This document shows, piece after piece, positions 23,638 through 35,311 of a DNA stretch of 64,000 nucleotides. The notes below the pieces were generated by a model. It saw only the letters and a program-made list of their open reading frames with translations. It did no database searches and was not told the origin of the DNA. The position numbers were made by a program, and so were the translations under genes. Location: assembly GCF_901000735.1 (NCBI RefSeq), contig NC_081541.1, positions 37,218,060-37,282,059 on the forward strand. Direction: 5' to 3'. This stretch comes from Corylus avellana (lineage: Eukaryota > Streptophyta > Magnoliopsida > Fagales > Betulaceae). Each line of letters opens with the position of its first letter. The stretch's first letter is position 1.

Positions 23638-24215
23638 TAGGGCTGGGTATCGGTCGGTTTGGACCGGTTAATGGGCTTCTCTGTCGGTTAACTGATAAGC
23701 TATCGGTTAACCAAATCCTAACAGATTATCAACCGATAAGAAGTGTTAACCGAAAATTATTGGTTATATCGGTAATCGGTTAACCGGTCGGTTAAATCGG
23801 TTTGGGCTTTTGTGGGCTTTTTATTGGGCTTTTACTGGTTGCTAATTGGACTAAAAATTAATTGTTTTGGAGGCCCAAATACGTTTTATTGGGCTAAAAC
23901 CTAAAATAGCTTATTAAAAATTAGTTATTTTAGAGTATATTTTTGGCTAAAATAATTTATTGAAGCTTTTTTTTAATATTGATCCACTACAATAATAAAT
24001 ATAAAATTCTAAAAAATTAAAAATTAAAATAGCTTATCGGTTATATCGGTTTTTCGATAAAAATTGTTTAACCGACCGATTACCAACCGATAAGCTTATC
24101 GGTATAAAATTTTCAACCGATTACCGACCAATAACTATCGGTTACGGTTAATATCGGTTCGGTTAAAGTCAGTAATCGGTCGGTAATCGGTAATTGGTTA
24201 ATCTGCCCACCCCTA
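23638..24215. mobile_element. hAT-type element rich in CGGTTAACCG words
   Basis: The ends TAGGGCTGGG and CCCACCCCTA are inverted repeats, and ATTCCTTT is duplicated exactly at 23630-23637 and 24216-24223. The 578-bp interior has many ATCGGT/CGGTTAACCG words clustered at both ends around an AT-rich core, with no coding capacity. Confidence 0.88.
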
Positions 24216-24386
24216 ATTCCTTTACAGTGGTCTATTCCACGAAACCTAAAGGTTGCTAGCTAGTCCAATGGAAATATGTTGTAAACCTTAGTTATGACTT
24301 TTAAATATTGGAGGCTTTTAAATATCTCGCCTCCAATATTTAAAAAGTAGCAATCAAACCCTTTGAAATTTTAGTAGTTTATAAAT

Positions 24387-24614
24387 TTACCATCTATTAG
24401 CATTTTGTTTCTTTCCTGATGGAGAATGACCCACATATATAGGTCTCACATGAGTTTTGAGAGGATAAAGTCCCAATATGCGCCTAGGGTTTAAAGTGTT
24501 AAAAATGATAAGAACTAAAAAAAACCAAATTAAGAAGCCCAAAAACAAAACCGTGACATACGTATACCAACTCTTAAACCAGTAAGTCGGAAGGACTAAA
24601 ACACGAAATATCAT
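24387..24614 (-). other. Unsupported 75-codon frame in intergenic DNA
   Basis: An open frame with hydrophobic composition between two hAT elements. No homologous family is recognised, and there is no promoter, splice or codon signal. It is noted only because nothing else occupies 24224-24713. Confidence 0.1.
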
Positions 24615-24713
24615 TCATTTATTCATTGACAAAAAAAAAATAAATAAAAAGACCAGATCTGGAACTTTCCGCTATCAGACGATCTAACAAACTATATAAT
24701 GATCAGACAATCA

Positions 24714-26167
24714 TAGGGGTGCAAAGGCGGTTACGGTTAGCGGTTAGTGGCAATAACCGCTAACCGTAACCGCCTTAGCGGTTAGTAGATTTTACTAACC
24801 GCAACCGCTAACCGCCTAGCGGTTAACGGTTAGCGGTTAACCCCCGGTTAGCGGTTAGTGAAATAGATAACCGCCCGCTAACCGCTTTTTTAAAATTGGG
24901 CTTTTTTGGCTTATTTTTTTGGGCTTATTTTTACCCTCATTTTTTTTTCTTGTATTTTTAATATCTTCTTGCACCCAATTGCTATAAAAAGAGCCCATAT
25001 TGAAAAATCAAAAATATTTGACCCAAAATTTACATTTACTTATACTTTAAAAAAATTTCCTTAAATATTAAATCATAACCAGTTAATTATTTAAATTCTT
25101 ATCATATTTACTTATGATCTTTTTTCTTTGAATTGAACTTAATATCTAATGGTAAATGGTAATGTTCAAACTCATAAATCCTAAATTCCTAAAGTATCTA
25201 ATAATGCTTTAATTAAATTGTAGACTTGTAGTTATAAGTAATATATTGTTTAATTCAATTGAATCAATTGTGATTATCATTGTACATGAATCATATGATT
25301 AACTTGTAGACTTATGACTTATGAGTTATGTCATATTATATATGTATTATTTATTATTATATAATCATATGATTTAATGATCAAGTCATCATGTGATATA
25401 ATCATATCAATTATAGTGATAATATATAAATTACTAAAATTATAATGATAATACATTAATACTTAAATTGTGTTTATAAGTAACACATTGGTCATTGTTT
25501 AATCCAATGTCAATTACTTAATTTGATATTATACGAATCATATCATCATTGTACATTAATAATATGATTCACTTGAAGTCTTGAATAAAGTATTTGAATT
25601 GTCATTGAATCATATGATTAAGTATTGATATTATACATTTATATTATTCATATACATATGTAGACTTATATAGACTTAACATATATAGACTTATAAGTTT
25701 ATAATATACATTGGAAATAAGTCTCTAGATATTTAGTTGTTGTATTAGTATGAATTGGTATACTTATGAGTTATGTCATATTATATATGTATAATTTGTT
25801 ATTATATAATCAAATGATTTAATGATCAATTTCATATGATATAATCATATAAATTATAGTGATAATATATTAATACTCAAATTGTGATTTAATTATTTTT
25901 AAAAAAAATTGTGATTTAATGATCAAGTGATTATGTTATATGTATAAATATTTTTCTAATTATAATTATAAAAATATATTATATAAAAATGCGGTTAGCA
26001 GTTACGGTTAGTAGACCCAATAACCGCTAACCGCTAACCGCTAGGCGGTTATAGCGGTTATACGGTTAGCGGTTAATGCGGTTAGACGGTTAGGCGGTTA
26101 GGCGGTTTGCGGTTATAGCGGTTAGCGGTTAGCGGGCGGTTTTTAACCGCCCGCCTTTGCACCCCTA
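24714..26167. mobile_element. hAT-type element with GCGGTTA subterminal repeats
   Basis: Termini TAGGGGTGCAAAGGCGG and CCGCCTTTGCACCCCTA are perfect inverted repeats, flanked by exact 8-bp copies of GACAATCA (24706-24713, 26168-26175). GCGGTTA/TAACCGC words crowd both ends and the 1-kb core is very AT-rich. It has no transposase. A second copy begins at 29176. Confidence 0.92.
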
Positions 26168-26175
26168 GACAATCA

Positions 26176-27271
26176 CATGCATGCAATCACATCTTTCACG
26201 AGGAAACCTCACAACAACGATTATTTGATGATTTAATAGCGTTTCTCTTAATACAAGTGATCCTATTTTTTTATTGCCCAAAACGACCCAAAACTGGGTC
26301 GTTTTGGGCTACTGCATGGTGCGGTAGTTTTGCACTACCGCACCTAAGCCAGATCCATCAACCCCAATCTAAAAAGTTCTTCTTGTAATTCGCATCGGGA
26401 ACATGAAAGAGATACTAGTTAGTGGCATTTTCAGGTTCGTAATAGACTTTTACCCTTCAAAATAATGTTTCTAGTGTTTTCAAATTTTACAGAAAAACTT
26501 TTACAAACTGATGTGACACAACATGATTAGATATTTCAAAATTTGAACTTATCTTATATCCAATCATGTCGTGCCACATCAGTTTGTAAAAGTTTTTCTG
26601 TAAAATTTGTTTGTACGCCTACAATTCCTCTTTTAGTTTTGACCAATTAGTTTTTTTGTTATAATTATGTCAAGAAAAGTTAGTGGAGTACAAGTGACTT
26701 CTATGATCCTAATTATTATCCTACAATTTCATTTTTCAAAATCTTATAAAAGGATAGTCACAGGGTTCCAGACTTACATAGCTAGAATTGACTAACACGG
26801 AATCTTTATTGCTTCTAATACAAAATAAAGTACTCTATTTGGTAATTACTTAGAAATCTAATTTTGTTTTGGTATGTTAAAAAAAGGAGTGACAATCAAT
26901 GCTTATAATAACGATAAAAATCTTATTTCATATTTAAATGTATTGAAATTAATTATTAAATGCTTCATAGGTTAGAAAATATGTATAGATGTCAATTTTT
27001 AGTAATCATTAAGATTTATGAAGAAGAAACAATGTTCAACGTTTTATTGTGAACGAAAATAAATAATCCATAAACCTTCTATTGATTTTCTATGAATATA
27101 TAGAAGTTGAAAAATATTCTATTGTGGTATATAAGAAGATTGATAAGAATTCTAAAAAACAAGTAACAACATTGTTTCCATCTTTGCGTTGTAGCCACTC
27201 AATTGTCCGAAGTACAAATGGTTGGAGAGAGAGAAGGAGAGAGCAGTTAAGAAATTTTTACTAACCTTGTA
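26176..27271. other. Intergenic, one small foldback element
   Basis: Apart from the palindromic element at 26482-26608 and a short ACGACCCAAAACTGGGTCGT palindrome at about 26283-26302, nothing can be supported here. Confidence 0.4.
26482..26608. repeat. Foldback MITE
   Basis: Almost perfectly palindromic: AAATTTTACAGAAAAACTTT and about 30 further bases recur inverted at the other end, with TGATGTGRCACRACATGATT in each arm. It would form a long hairpin. There is no coding capacity. Confidence 0.7.
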
Positions 27272-27727
27272 CTAGGGCTCCCATGATGGATTTCCAACAC
27301 ATTCTGAGAAACAAAACGACAGAACTTTTTTGTTTTGTCTGTTTAGGCAATGATCTAAGCATTTTAAAGATTTGGCAAGCTTCGTTGGGTAAACGTGATC
27401 CAAGCATCTGTGCAAACTCACATTAACACAAATACCAAATTCCTTGGTCGTTCGTGGCCATGCTTTGTCACAAACATGAATTTTATCTGCAACGCATGTT
27501 TCTCAATTTGTTCCTTGAACTTTATCAAGTTCATAGGAGAGAGCATACTTGTTATTTAGTGGAGAGGGATAAAAAGATGTAAGGGCAAAGTCATTACTTT
27601 GAACGTGGATGGGAGGTGAAGATGGAGGGAAAGAGCTATAGGCAAGGTCAATAGCTTGCACTTTTCCGAGAATAAGCTTTAGGAAAACCATCGTTACCAT
27701 AATTTTTCTAATACATTTGCAAGCCAT
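27272..27727 (-). pseudogene. Secreted eight-cysteine protein gene with one premature stop
   Basis: One frame of 152 codons runs from ATG at 27727 to TAG at 27272-27274, interrupted only by an in-frame TGA at 27503-27505 (codon 75). The start has a signal-peptide-like stretch (MACKCIRKIMVTMVFLKLIL). The second half has eight cysteines spaced C-x7-C-x13-C-x7-C-x14-C-x3-C-x11-C-x3-C. This pattern suggests a disulfide-stabilised apoplastic protein. I do not recognise the family with certainty. Either a pseudogene with a recent nonsense mutation or a sequence error is possible; the otherwise open second half favours recent loss. Confidence 0.55.
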
Positions 27728-28121
27728 GTATCACTTTCACTTTAGAAATTTTTTATTTTGATGTATAATTAAAAAGATGATTAAGGCTTAACCCTTATAT
27801 GGTATATAATTTTTATTTTTTTTATTGCTAATGAAATTTTATTCGAATAATTATTGTTTAATAGTTGTGACTTTTGAAACTATGACCAATTTTTAGTTAA
27901 GTAACTTTTGGGTTAAGTAATAGCTTTTTGCTAAGATTTCAAGGTATTGAAAAAAAAAAAAAAAAAAAAAAAATATTAACCTATGTGTATAGGTAAGAAC
28001 ATTGTTTGTTACAATGTTTGAACGAGATTTTCTTAATCATTAAGGAAAAAATTCCGTGTTTGATTTCTCTTACATGTGGCATCTGACAGGTTGGCATCCA
28101 ATCATGTTCGAACGAAATTAC

Positions 28122-28649
28122 GGGTGCGTTTGGGAGTGCATTTTAAAAAAAATAATCTGGGATTTTAAACCAAATCGCAATTCTGGATGTTTGGGATTGC
28201 GATTTTAAAAGGGCAAATTTTAAAATCGCAAAAAAATCTGCGATTTTCATAAGCTGATTAAAGGGTGCTTATTTGAAAAAGTGCGAATTTAAAACAAAAT
28301 CACGATTTCTATTAAAAAGATATTTGGCGCAATAGTTACCTTTTTTAGAACGGGAATGAAAAAAATACCAAGAATACCCCACCTAAAATATATTAAAAAC
28401 CCTTCTTTTCTATTTTTTTTTTTTTTTTCTTCGTCCTCTCTGTCTTGTTCATCCTTATTGGTAATTTGGTCATGAAACCGCAATTATATGCTAATGTTAT
28501 CAAAACACTCAATTGATAAAAAAAGTAGTTTTTAGTATGTTTTACCAAACGCATGTGCAATTTTAAAAAGTAGTGATTTTAAAAACACAATTTTTAAAAA
28601 CGTAATTTTTAAAATCGCACTTATTGAAATCGCACTCCCAAACGGGCCC
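28122..28649. mobile_element. PIF/Harbinger (Tourist)-like MITE
   Basis: Inverted termini GGGTGCGTTTGGGAGTGC and GCACTCCCAAACGGGCCC with the 3-bp TAC on both sides (28119-28121, 28650-28652). Subterminal regions repeat AAAATCGCA-type words in opposite orientation. The 528-bp element has no coding capacity. Confidence 0.75.
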
Positions 28650-28867
28650 TACATCTCATTCGATTGAAACTTATCACGTTCAAATTAACGGAACATCTTG
28701 TTTGAACAAAATCCTACAGTTTCAAGTCTAACTTAGATATTCAGCGTCTTTTTTATTTAGCACCTATGAACAATCTAATTGGGGCAATATTGCACACATG
28801 ATAGTAATTTGGTATAGCTTTTGCTATTGGTATTCTGAATCGGACATATTACCTTAATCAGAAAGGA

Positions 28868-29026
28868 AAATACTAGATGTTCTTCTAGTGTTCTCTCAAC
28901 TATGATGTGACTTTTAAAATCACCAATAGATTAAAAGTCAATAATGATAATCTCAAATTCAACAATAATTTTAAAAGCCACATTACAATTAGGAGAACAC
29001 CTGAAGAACACAAGAAAAATACCTAA
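28868..29026. repeat. Small foldback MITE
   Basis: The arms TGTTCTTCTAGTGTTCTC and its near-inverse GAGAACACCTGAAGAACA, followed inward by an ACTTTTAAAATCA-type word and its inverse, flank a short AT-rich loop. Related half-sites lie near 20110-21180 and 23225-23360. Confidence 0.5.
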
Positions 29027-29175
29027 CATTTCTCAATCGGAAAAGCTCTCCTCAACGCACATGTCATGGTCATTAAGTTATGCTCGGTGACTGTTATGTC
29101 CGAGCCAAAAATCGAATGTTTTAAACCTTCAGTCCCAAATTTTTTTTATTTTTTTATTTTTTTTGCCATTTTAAG

Positions 29176-30893
29176 TAGGGGTGCAAAGGCGGTTACGGTT
29201 AGCGGTTAGTGGCAATAACCGCTAACCGTAACCGCCCTAGCGGTTAGTAAATTTCACTAACCGCAACCGCTAACCACCTAGCGGTTAACGGTTAGTGGTT
29301 AGTGGCCGGTTAGCGGTTAGTGAAATAGATAACCGCCCGCTAACCGCTTTTTTAAAATTGGGCTTTTTTTTTTGGGCTTTTTTTTACCCTCATTTTTTTT
29401 TCTTGTATTTTTAATATCTTCTTGGGCCCAATTGCTATAAATATTTGAATTGTCATTGGATCATATGATTAAGTGTTGATCTTATAAACTTACAAACAAA
29501 CAAAAATACTTCAATTGTAGTTATAAGTAACACATTGTTTAATCCAATGTCAATTACTTAATTTGATATTATATGAATCACATTGTCATTGTCATTGTAC
29601 ATGAATAATTGATTAAGTATTGGAATTGTAATTGGATCATATAGTTAAATATTTATCTTATACATTTATATTATTCAATATGCATATAATATAACTATAA
29701 GCAATTATATATATATATATAAAATTCAAAATTGTTCAAAATTGTTAATTTTCTTTTTTTTTTTCTTTCAAAAAATGGTTAAATTTCTTTTTCTAAAAAA
29801 TGTTCAAAAAATACATTAATACTTCAATTGTGATTATAAGTAACACATTGTTGAATCTAATGTCAATTACTTAATTTGATATTATATAATCATATAGTCT
29901 CATTAAATTATATCATATAATTCATATGATTAATTATTTAAATTCTTATCATATTTACTTATAATCTTTTTTCTTTGAATTGAACTTAATATCTAATGGT
30001 AAATGGTAATGTTCAAACTCCTAAATCCTAAATTCCTAATGTATCTAATAATGCTTTAATTAAATTGTAGACTTGTAGTTATAAGTAACATATTGTTTAA
30101 TTCAATTGAATCAATTGTGATTATCATTGTACATGAATCATATGATTAACTTGTAGACTTATGACTTATGAGTTATGTCATATTATATATGTATTATTTA
30201 TTATTATATAATCATATGATTTAATGATCAAGTCATCATATGATATAATCATATCAATTATAGTGATAATATATAAATTACTAAAATTATAATGATAATA
30301 CATTAATACTTAAATTATGTTTATAAGTAACATATTGGTCATTGTTTAATCCAATGTCAATTACTTAATTTGATATTATACGAATCATATCATCATTGTA
30401 TATTAATAATATGATTCACTTGAAGTCTTGAATAAAGTATTTGAATTGTCATTGAATCATATGATTAACTATTGATATTATACATTTATATTATTCATAT
30501 ACATATGTAGACTTATATAGACTTATAGGTTTATAACATACATTGGAAATAAGTCTCTAGATATTTAATTGTTGTATTAGTATGAATTAGTATGAATTAG
30601 TATACTTATGAGTTATGTCATATTATATATGTATAATTTGTTATTATATAATCAAATGATTTAATAATCAATCTCATGTGATATAATCATATAAATTATA
30701 GTGATAATATATTAATACTCAAATTGTGATTTAATTATTTTTTTAAAAAAATTGTGATTTAATGATCAAGTGATTATATGATATAATCATATAAATTATA
30801 GTGATAATATATTAATACTCAAATTGTGATTTAATTATTTTAAAAAAAAAATTGTAATTTAATAATCAAGTGATTATGTTATATGTATAATTA
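29176..30893. mobile_element. Second copy of the GCGGTTA hAT-type element, end in gap
   Basis: It begins TAGGGGTGCAAAGGCGG like the element at 24714, and its AT-rich core (about 29.93-30.89 kb) closely follows the core at 25.1-25.9 kb. It is longer, with extra AT-rich duplications at 29.45-29.9 kb and 30.66-30.87 kb. The 3' terminus and target duplication are lost in the gap at 30894. Confidence 0.8.
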
Positions 30894-30993
30894 NNNNNNN
30901 NNNNNNNNNNNNNNNNNNNNNNNNNNNNNNNNNNNNNNNNNNNNNNNNNNNNNNNNNNNNNNNNNNNNNNNNNNNNNNNNNNNNNNNNNNNNN
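30894..30993. other. Assembly gap (100 N)
   Basis: It separates the hAT-type element from a CACTA-type subterminal array; both elements lose an end here. Confidence 0.99.
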
Positions 30994-31911
30994 TTTAATT
31001 CTTCTTCGCACTCTTTAGGGTCGACTTTTGTCGACCCTAATGCCTAACTATTAGGGTCGACTCTCAAAGTCGACCCTAATAATAGGTCAATAGCGTCCAC
31101 TCTTAGTGGACGCTATTGGTCATCAAATTTATTTTTTTAATTTTTTTTAATTCTTCTACGCACTCTTTAGGGTCGACTTTTGTCGACCCTAATGCCTAAC
31201 TATTAGGGTCGACTCTCAAAGTCGACCCTAATAATAGGTCAATAGCGTCCACTCTCAGTGGACGCTATTGGTCATCAAATTTATTTTTTTAATTTTTTTT
31301 TAATTCTTCTACGCACTCTTTAGGGTCGACTTTGTCGACCCTAGTGCCTAACTATTAGGGTCGACTCTCAAAGTCGACCCTAATAATAGGTCAATAGCGT
31401 CCACTCTTAGTGGACGCTATTGGTCATCAAATTTATTTTTTTAATTTTTTTTTAATTCTTCTACGTACTCTTTAGGGTCGACTTTTGTCGACCCTAATGC
31501 CTAACTATTAGGGTCGACTCTCAAAGTCGACCCTATTGAGCTTTTATGTGATTTTTTTTTCTTTTTTTATTTTTTTTCCATCTTTCAGCGTCCACTTAAG
31601 TGGACGCTATTGGTTAAGTATTAGGGTCGACTATTGTCGACCCTAAAAGTTTTTTTTTCGCCGCTTAAATTTTTCCCGCCTCTAGGATAATTCCCGCGCG
31701 TATATTAGGGTCGACTTATTAGCGTCCACTGTAAAGTGGACGCTAATAGTCAACTTTTCGACCCCTTATGAGCGTCTACTTCGAGGTGGACGCTAATACG
31801 GAACTATTAGGGGCGACTTTCAAAGTCGCCCCTAATAGTTGAGTATTAGGGGCGACTTTTGAGTCGCCCCTAATAAGTCGCCCCTGATGAGTATCTTTCT
31901 TGTAGTGAAAG
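30994..31911. mobile_element. 3' part of a CACTA-type element (GGTCGAC / GCGTCCAC family)
   Basis: Starts with three and a half tandem units of about 150 bp (boundaries near 31001, 31146, 31303, 31456), each holding a palindromic GGGTCGACTTTTGTCGACCC and a GCGTCCACTCTTAGTGGACGC. The end TTTCTTGTAGTG at 31911 is the complement of a CACTACAAGAAA terminus. Its subterminal words are the same as those of the large element at 47059-59754. The 5' part is missing in the gap. Confidence 0.8.
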
Positions 31912-33497
31912 CGCTTCCAAATTTAGACGAATGACTAGAGTGTTCGTCAGGAGTAGTAATTATGTAAAGATTAGCGACGAGTGGAAGAATGTACCAGAGC
32001 ATAGGAAGGAGGATATCTGGAATGCCTTGATGGTATGTTATAATTAAGTATTATTGTATTTATGATAGTTATGTGTATATGATTTTGTCAAATATATGCT
32101 GTATTGTTAATATAAATATACGCGTGAATTTATGCAGAAGCACTTCTATATCCTGCCTAAGTGCGATATCGCGGCCATAGAACGGGACGCTTTTCTTGAT
32201 ATACGAAACAAGCATAAGACTTGGAGGTATGAATTTAAGCAGAGTCTTCACATTACGTCGGACGATACTCTAGTGACAGTGAAGGCTAGGGTAGGGGAAC
32301 TTATATTATCCACGTACAACAGGACGGACGTGGATATATTATTGGAGAAATGGTGTAGTAAATGTTGATTATGTTTATGTTTTATTTGCTTATGCAGTTC
32401 ATAAATATGGAGACTCTGCCTACACGAGCGCAGTCTTACATCAATACACATGTGAAGAAGGATGGCGGATATCCAAATGACTTGGTCAGGTAGAGATGTG
32501 TATGCTACTAATAACTGATATGTCTTGATTAATATATATTTCTTTTTATTTCAATTTAATATTTCTGATTGCTTCTTTTAATGTGTACCCTATAGGAGAG
32601 GATGAAGGAGCTATTATCCACTGACCCTGCTGCTACAAGATCTATAACCGAGGGCACCGTAAGGTGGGCGCCCGACAATGCGTACTCACAAGGGATCGAC
32701 AATAAGCCTGAGTACGCTGGTCGGGTTCATTAGGTTGGAACAGGTATTCTACTTGTTCGCGACAACATACACTCCTATTATAGACTAATCACACTATGGT
32801 CACAAAATCCCTAGAGCTCGAGGGTCTAACAAATGATAGAAGCTGCACTTCAAGCTGAAAGGGAGTAGCACAAGGCGGAGATGGATGTGCTGTTAAAGGC
32901 ACAGCGAGAGCAGGCAGCTGCGCAGCAAGCTGAAAGGGAGAGGCACAGGGCGGAGATAGCTGCGCTGTTAAATGCACAACGAGAGCAGGTTGCTGTGCAG
33001 CTAGCTGAGAGAGAGGCTAGTATTAACACTATGTATGAGGCATGTTTTCATCAGCTTGAGTCCATGATGCAGTCGAGGTTCGCGTCCGAGATGACTCGAG
33101 TTCAGGATGTGCTAGACAAAGAGTCCCCAGCTCGTTTGGTGGTGAGATCGTTGGTAGGGAGTGGATCAGGTAATGCAATTTTTTTTTTTGTTTGTTTGGG
33201 TTTTCTTGAATATATATCCTATACATACGAATTGGTGTATATATATATAGACACACACACACACATACATATTGCATTGATGATGCTTGTTATTATTTGA
33301 AGTTAGTGCATTTTTGGTCATATTATAATAATGTCTTTTTGGTTAATATATATGTTAAAAGTTGTTATGGTGCCTTTTTTTGTGTTTGGCTTAGGATCCT
33401 GATAAAAAAGGTATGTATTACATCCTGATTGATTGTTTTATTATTTCTAGGTAATGCGGAGAGGTTGGAGAATCAGGAAGCTATTGACCTGGATTGA
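31912..33497 (+). pseudogene. PTTA/En-Spm-type (TNPA-like) CACTA protein gene, decayed
   Basis: Probable exons: 31912-32032 (SASKFRRMTRVFVRSSNYVK, then ISDEWKNVPEHRKEDIWNAL), 32138 to about 32357 (HFYILPKCD, HKTWRYEFKQSLHI), 32398-32489, 32601-32743, about 32840-33169 (coiled coil, QREQAAAQQAERERHRAEI) and 33451-33497 with TGA. The first three resemble the plant PTTA (Ptta/En/Spm) transposon protein domain. In-frame TAG codons at 32731-32733 and 32866-32868 and an unclear donor near 32357 show it is broken. The frame is open up to the CACTA terminus at 31911, so its 5' part was probably cut off by that insertion. Confidence 0.6.
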
Positions 33498-33883
33498 ACA
33501 TTGTCTGTGAGTTTATAGTTGGTACACCTATAAATATTTTGTTCTTGTTTTGTTGATGTTTGACATTACATGTAATTATGTCTATATTTGTGGTAACATA
33601 TATTGTTTGGCTGTCTATGCTTGACGCATAAATTACATGTTTGTGATACATGTAATTATGTCTATATGATGAATAATAAGTATTTTTTGATGGATGTTTA
33701 ATGAATACTTCGTTTAGGTTTAATGTGCATGGTAGTTCGTTACATCAGGTATTTTTGGTAGATGATTAACGTGGTAGTTCGTTCCATCAAGTATCGTTTT
33801 ATGAATATATAGTTCGTTAAATGTGTATTAAGTCAATTTCGAAATTCTGCAATAAAAAATATTGTTTTTGATGTTCTAACTAT

Positions 33884-33916
<33 letters not shown>

Positions 33917-34740
33917 GGTTTGCATGTTATTATTTCTATTATTGAACTTTAGTATTGTTTTTGCTTCTAGCTAGTTTTGTTTTATTATTATTGTTCCTAT
34001 ACACTTTGTAAGAGATAAATATTGCATTGATGATGTTTGTTATTATTTCTCATTTTTGGTTTTATTAATATTGTTCCTATACACTTTGTAATAGATAAAT
34101 ATTGCATTGATGATATTTGTTATTATTTCTAATGGAAACATTTTCTGTTTTGTTATTATTGTTCCTATACACTTTGTAAGAGATAAATTGTATTGATGAT
34201 GTTTGTTATTATTTTTAGTGAATGCTTTTTTTTTTTTTGTTTTATTATAGTAATTAATGTCATTTTGGCTAGTATATATGTTATAGTTGTTACGGTGCCA
34301 TTTTTTGTCTTTGGCTTAGGATCTTGATAAGAAGGGTACGTATTGGGTGCTGATTGTTTGTTTTATCATTTTCAGATAATGCGGAGAGGTCGTACAGAAT
34401 GAGGAACCTATTGTCATGTAATCAGCTTTGTCTGTCAGTTTGTAATTGGTAAACTTATAAATATTTTGTTTTTATTTTGTTGATATTTACCGTTACATGT
34501 AATTATGTCTAGATTCGGGGTAACAGATATAGTTTGGTTGTTTGTGGTTTTTGTACAAAATGCATGTTTGTCATACTTGATGGAGTTTGTGATACTTGCA
34601 TATTTGTGATTAATGTGGAGGTTCATTTTTTATGGATGATTAATGAAAAATTTGTTTAGGGTTTAACGAATTTTTGATGGATGATTAATGTCGTTTCATG
34701 GATATATAGTTCGTTAAATGTGTATTAGGTCAACTCCAAA
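33380..34740 (+). repeat. Tandem duplication of the last PTTA exon and its flank
   Basis: The stretch around exon 6 (GGCTTAGGATC, then AATGCGGAGAGGT, then TTACATGTAATTATGTCTA) recurs about 930 bp further on, at 34290-34740. In between lie three or four 60-100-bp repeats containing ATTGTTCCTATACACTTTGT and GCATTGATGATGTTTGTTAT (33.95-34.22 kb). The second copy of the exon (34378 on) has a changed frame and is not coding. Confidence 0.7.
33885..33917. repeat. (GAT)n microsatellite
   Basis: About eleven GAT units between the two copies of the tandem duplication. Confidence 0.9.
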
Positions 34741-34839
34741 AATATCCTATAAATTGGCCTTTCAAACAAATGTGAAAGGCCTTCCAAAGAGATTGGCCGT
34801 TCAAACAAAAAATCAATCGGTGAAAAAAAAAAAAAAAAG

Positions 34840-35173
34840 ACTTAATTTTTCTGACGTGGGACTTCTCCCACATCAGAAAATTTTCGCCCACGTCTGATGT
34901 GGTAAAAGTGCGATGTCAGAAAATTCTGACGTGGTACTGTTTGTCACGTCAAAAAATTTTTTGACGGAAGAAATGCCACGTCAAAAAATTATCTGACTTG
35001 GTACACAGTAGCACGTCAGAATTTGTCAAAAAAAAAAAAAAAAAAATTCTGACTCCTATGCTTCTTACATTCAATATACGTTAAAAATGCCACGTCGGAA
35101 ACGTTTTCTGACATGTCAGACCCCATGACACATTAGAAAACTCTAGTAAGGAAAAATTTGTTTTTTTGTAGTG
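34840..35173. mobile_element. 3' end of a CACTA-type element (CTGACGTGGCA family)
   Basis: Dense TTCTGACGTGG/CCACGTCAGAA-type subterminal words end in TTTTTTTGTAGTG at 35173. They are like those at 21281-21568. The PTTA-type gene just upstream probably belongs to this element, which would make 31912-35173 the remainder of a once coding-competent copy interrupted by the other CACTA family. Confidence 0.7.
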
Positions 35174-35207
35174 TAAACTAGATAAAATAGGTTTTGATTA
35201 GCCATTT

Positions 35208-35210
<3 letters not shown>

Positions 35211-35247
<37 letters not shown>
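35211..35247. repeat. (AT)n microsatellite downstream of the transporter
   Basis: A pure AT dinucleotide run between the CACTA-type end and the transporter stop codon. Confidence 0.9.
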
Positions 35248-35252
<5 letters not shown>

Positions 35253-35311
35253 AACAAAAAAACAAAAAAAAAATTCACACACACACACCCAAAGAGCTTA
35301 AAACTAAGAGC

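Noticed and set aside
31001..31540. Tandem 150-bp units considered as centromeric or satellite DNA
   Set aside because: Only about 3.5 units, holding transposon subterminal palindromes and leading into a GTAGTG terminus.
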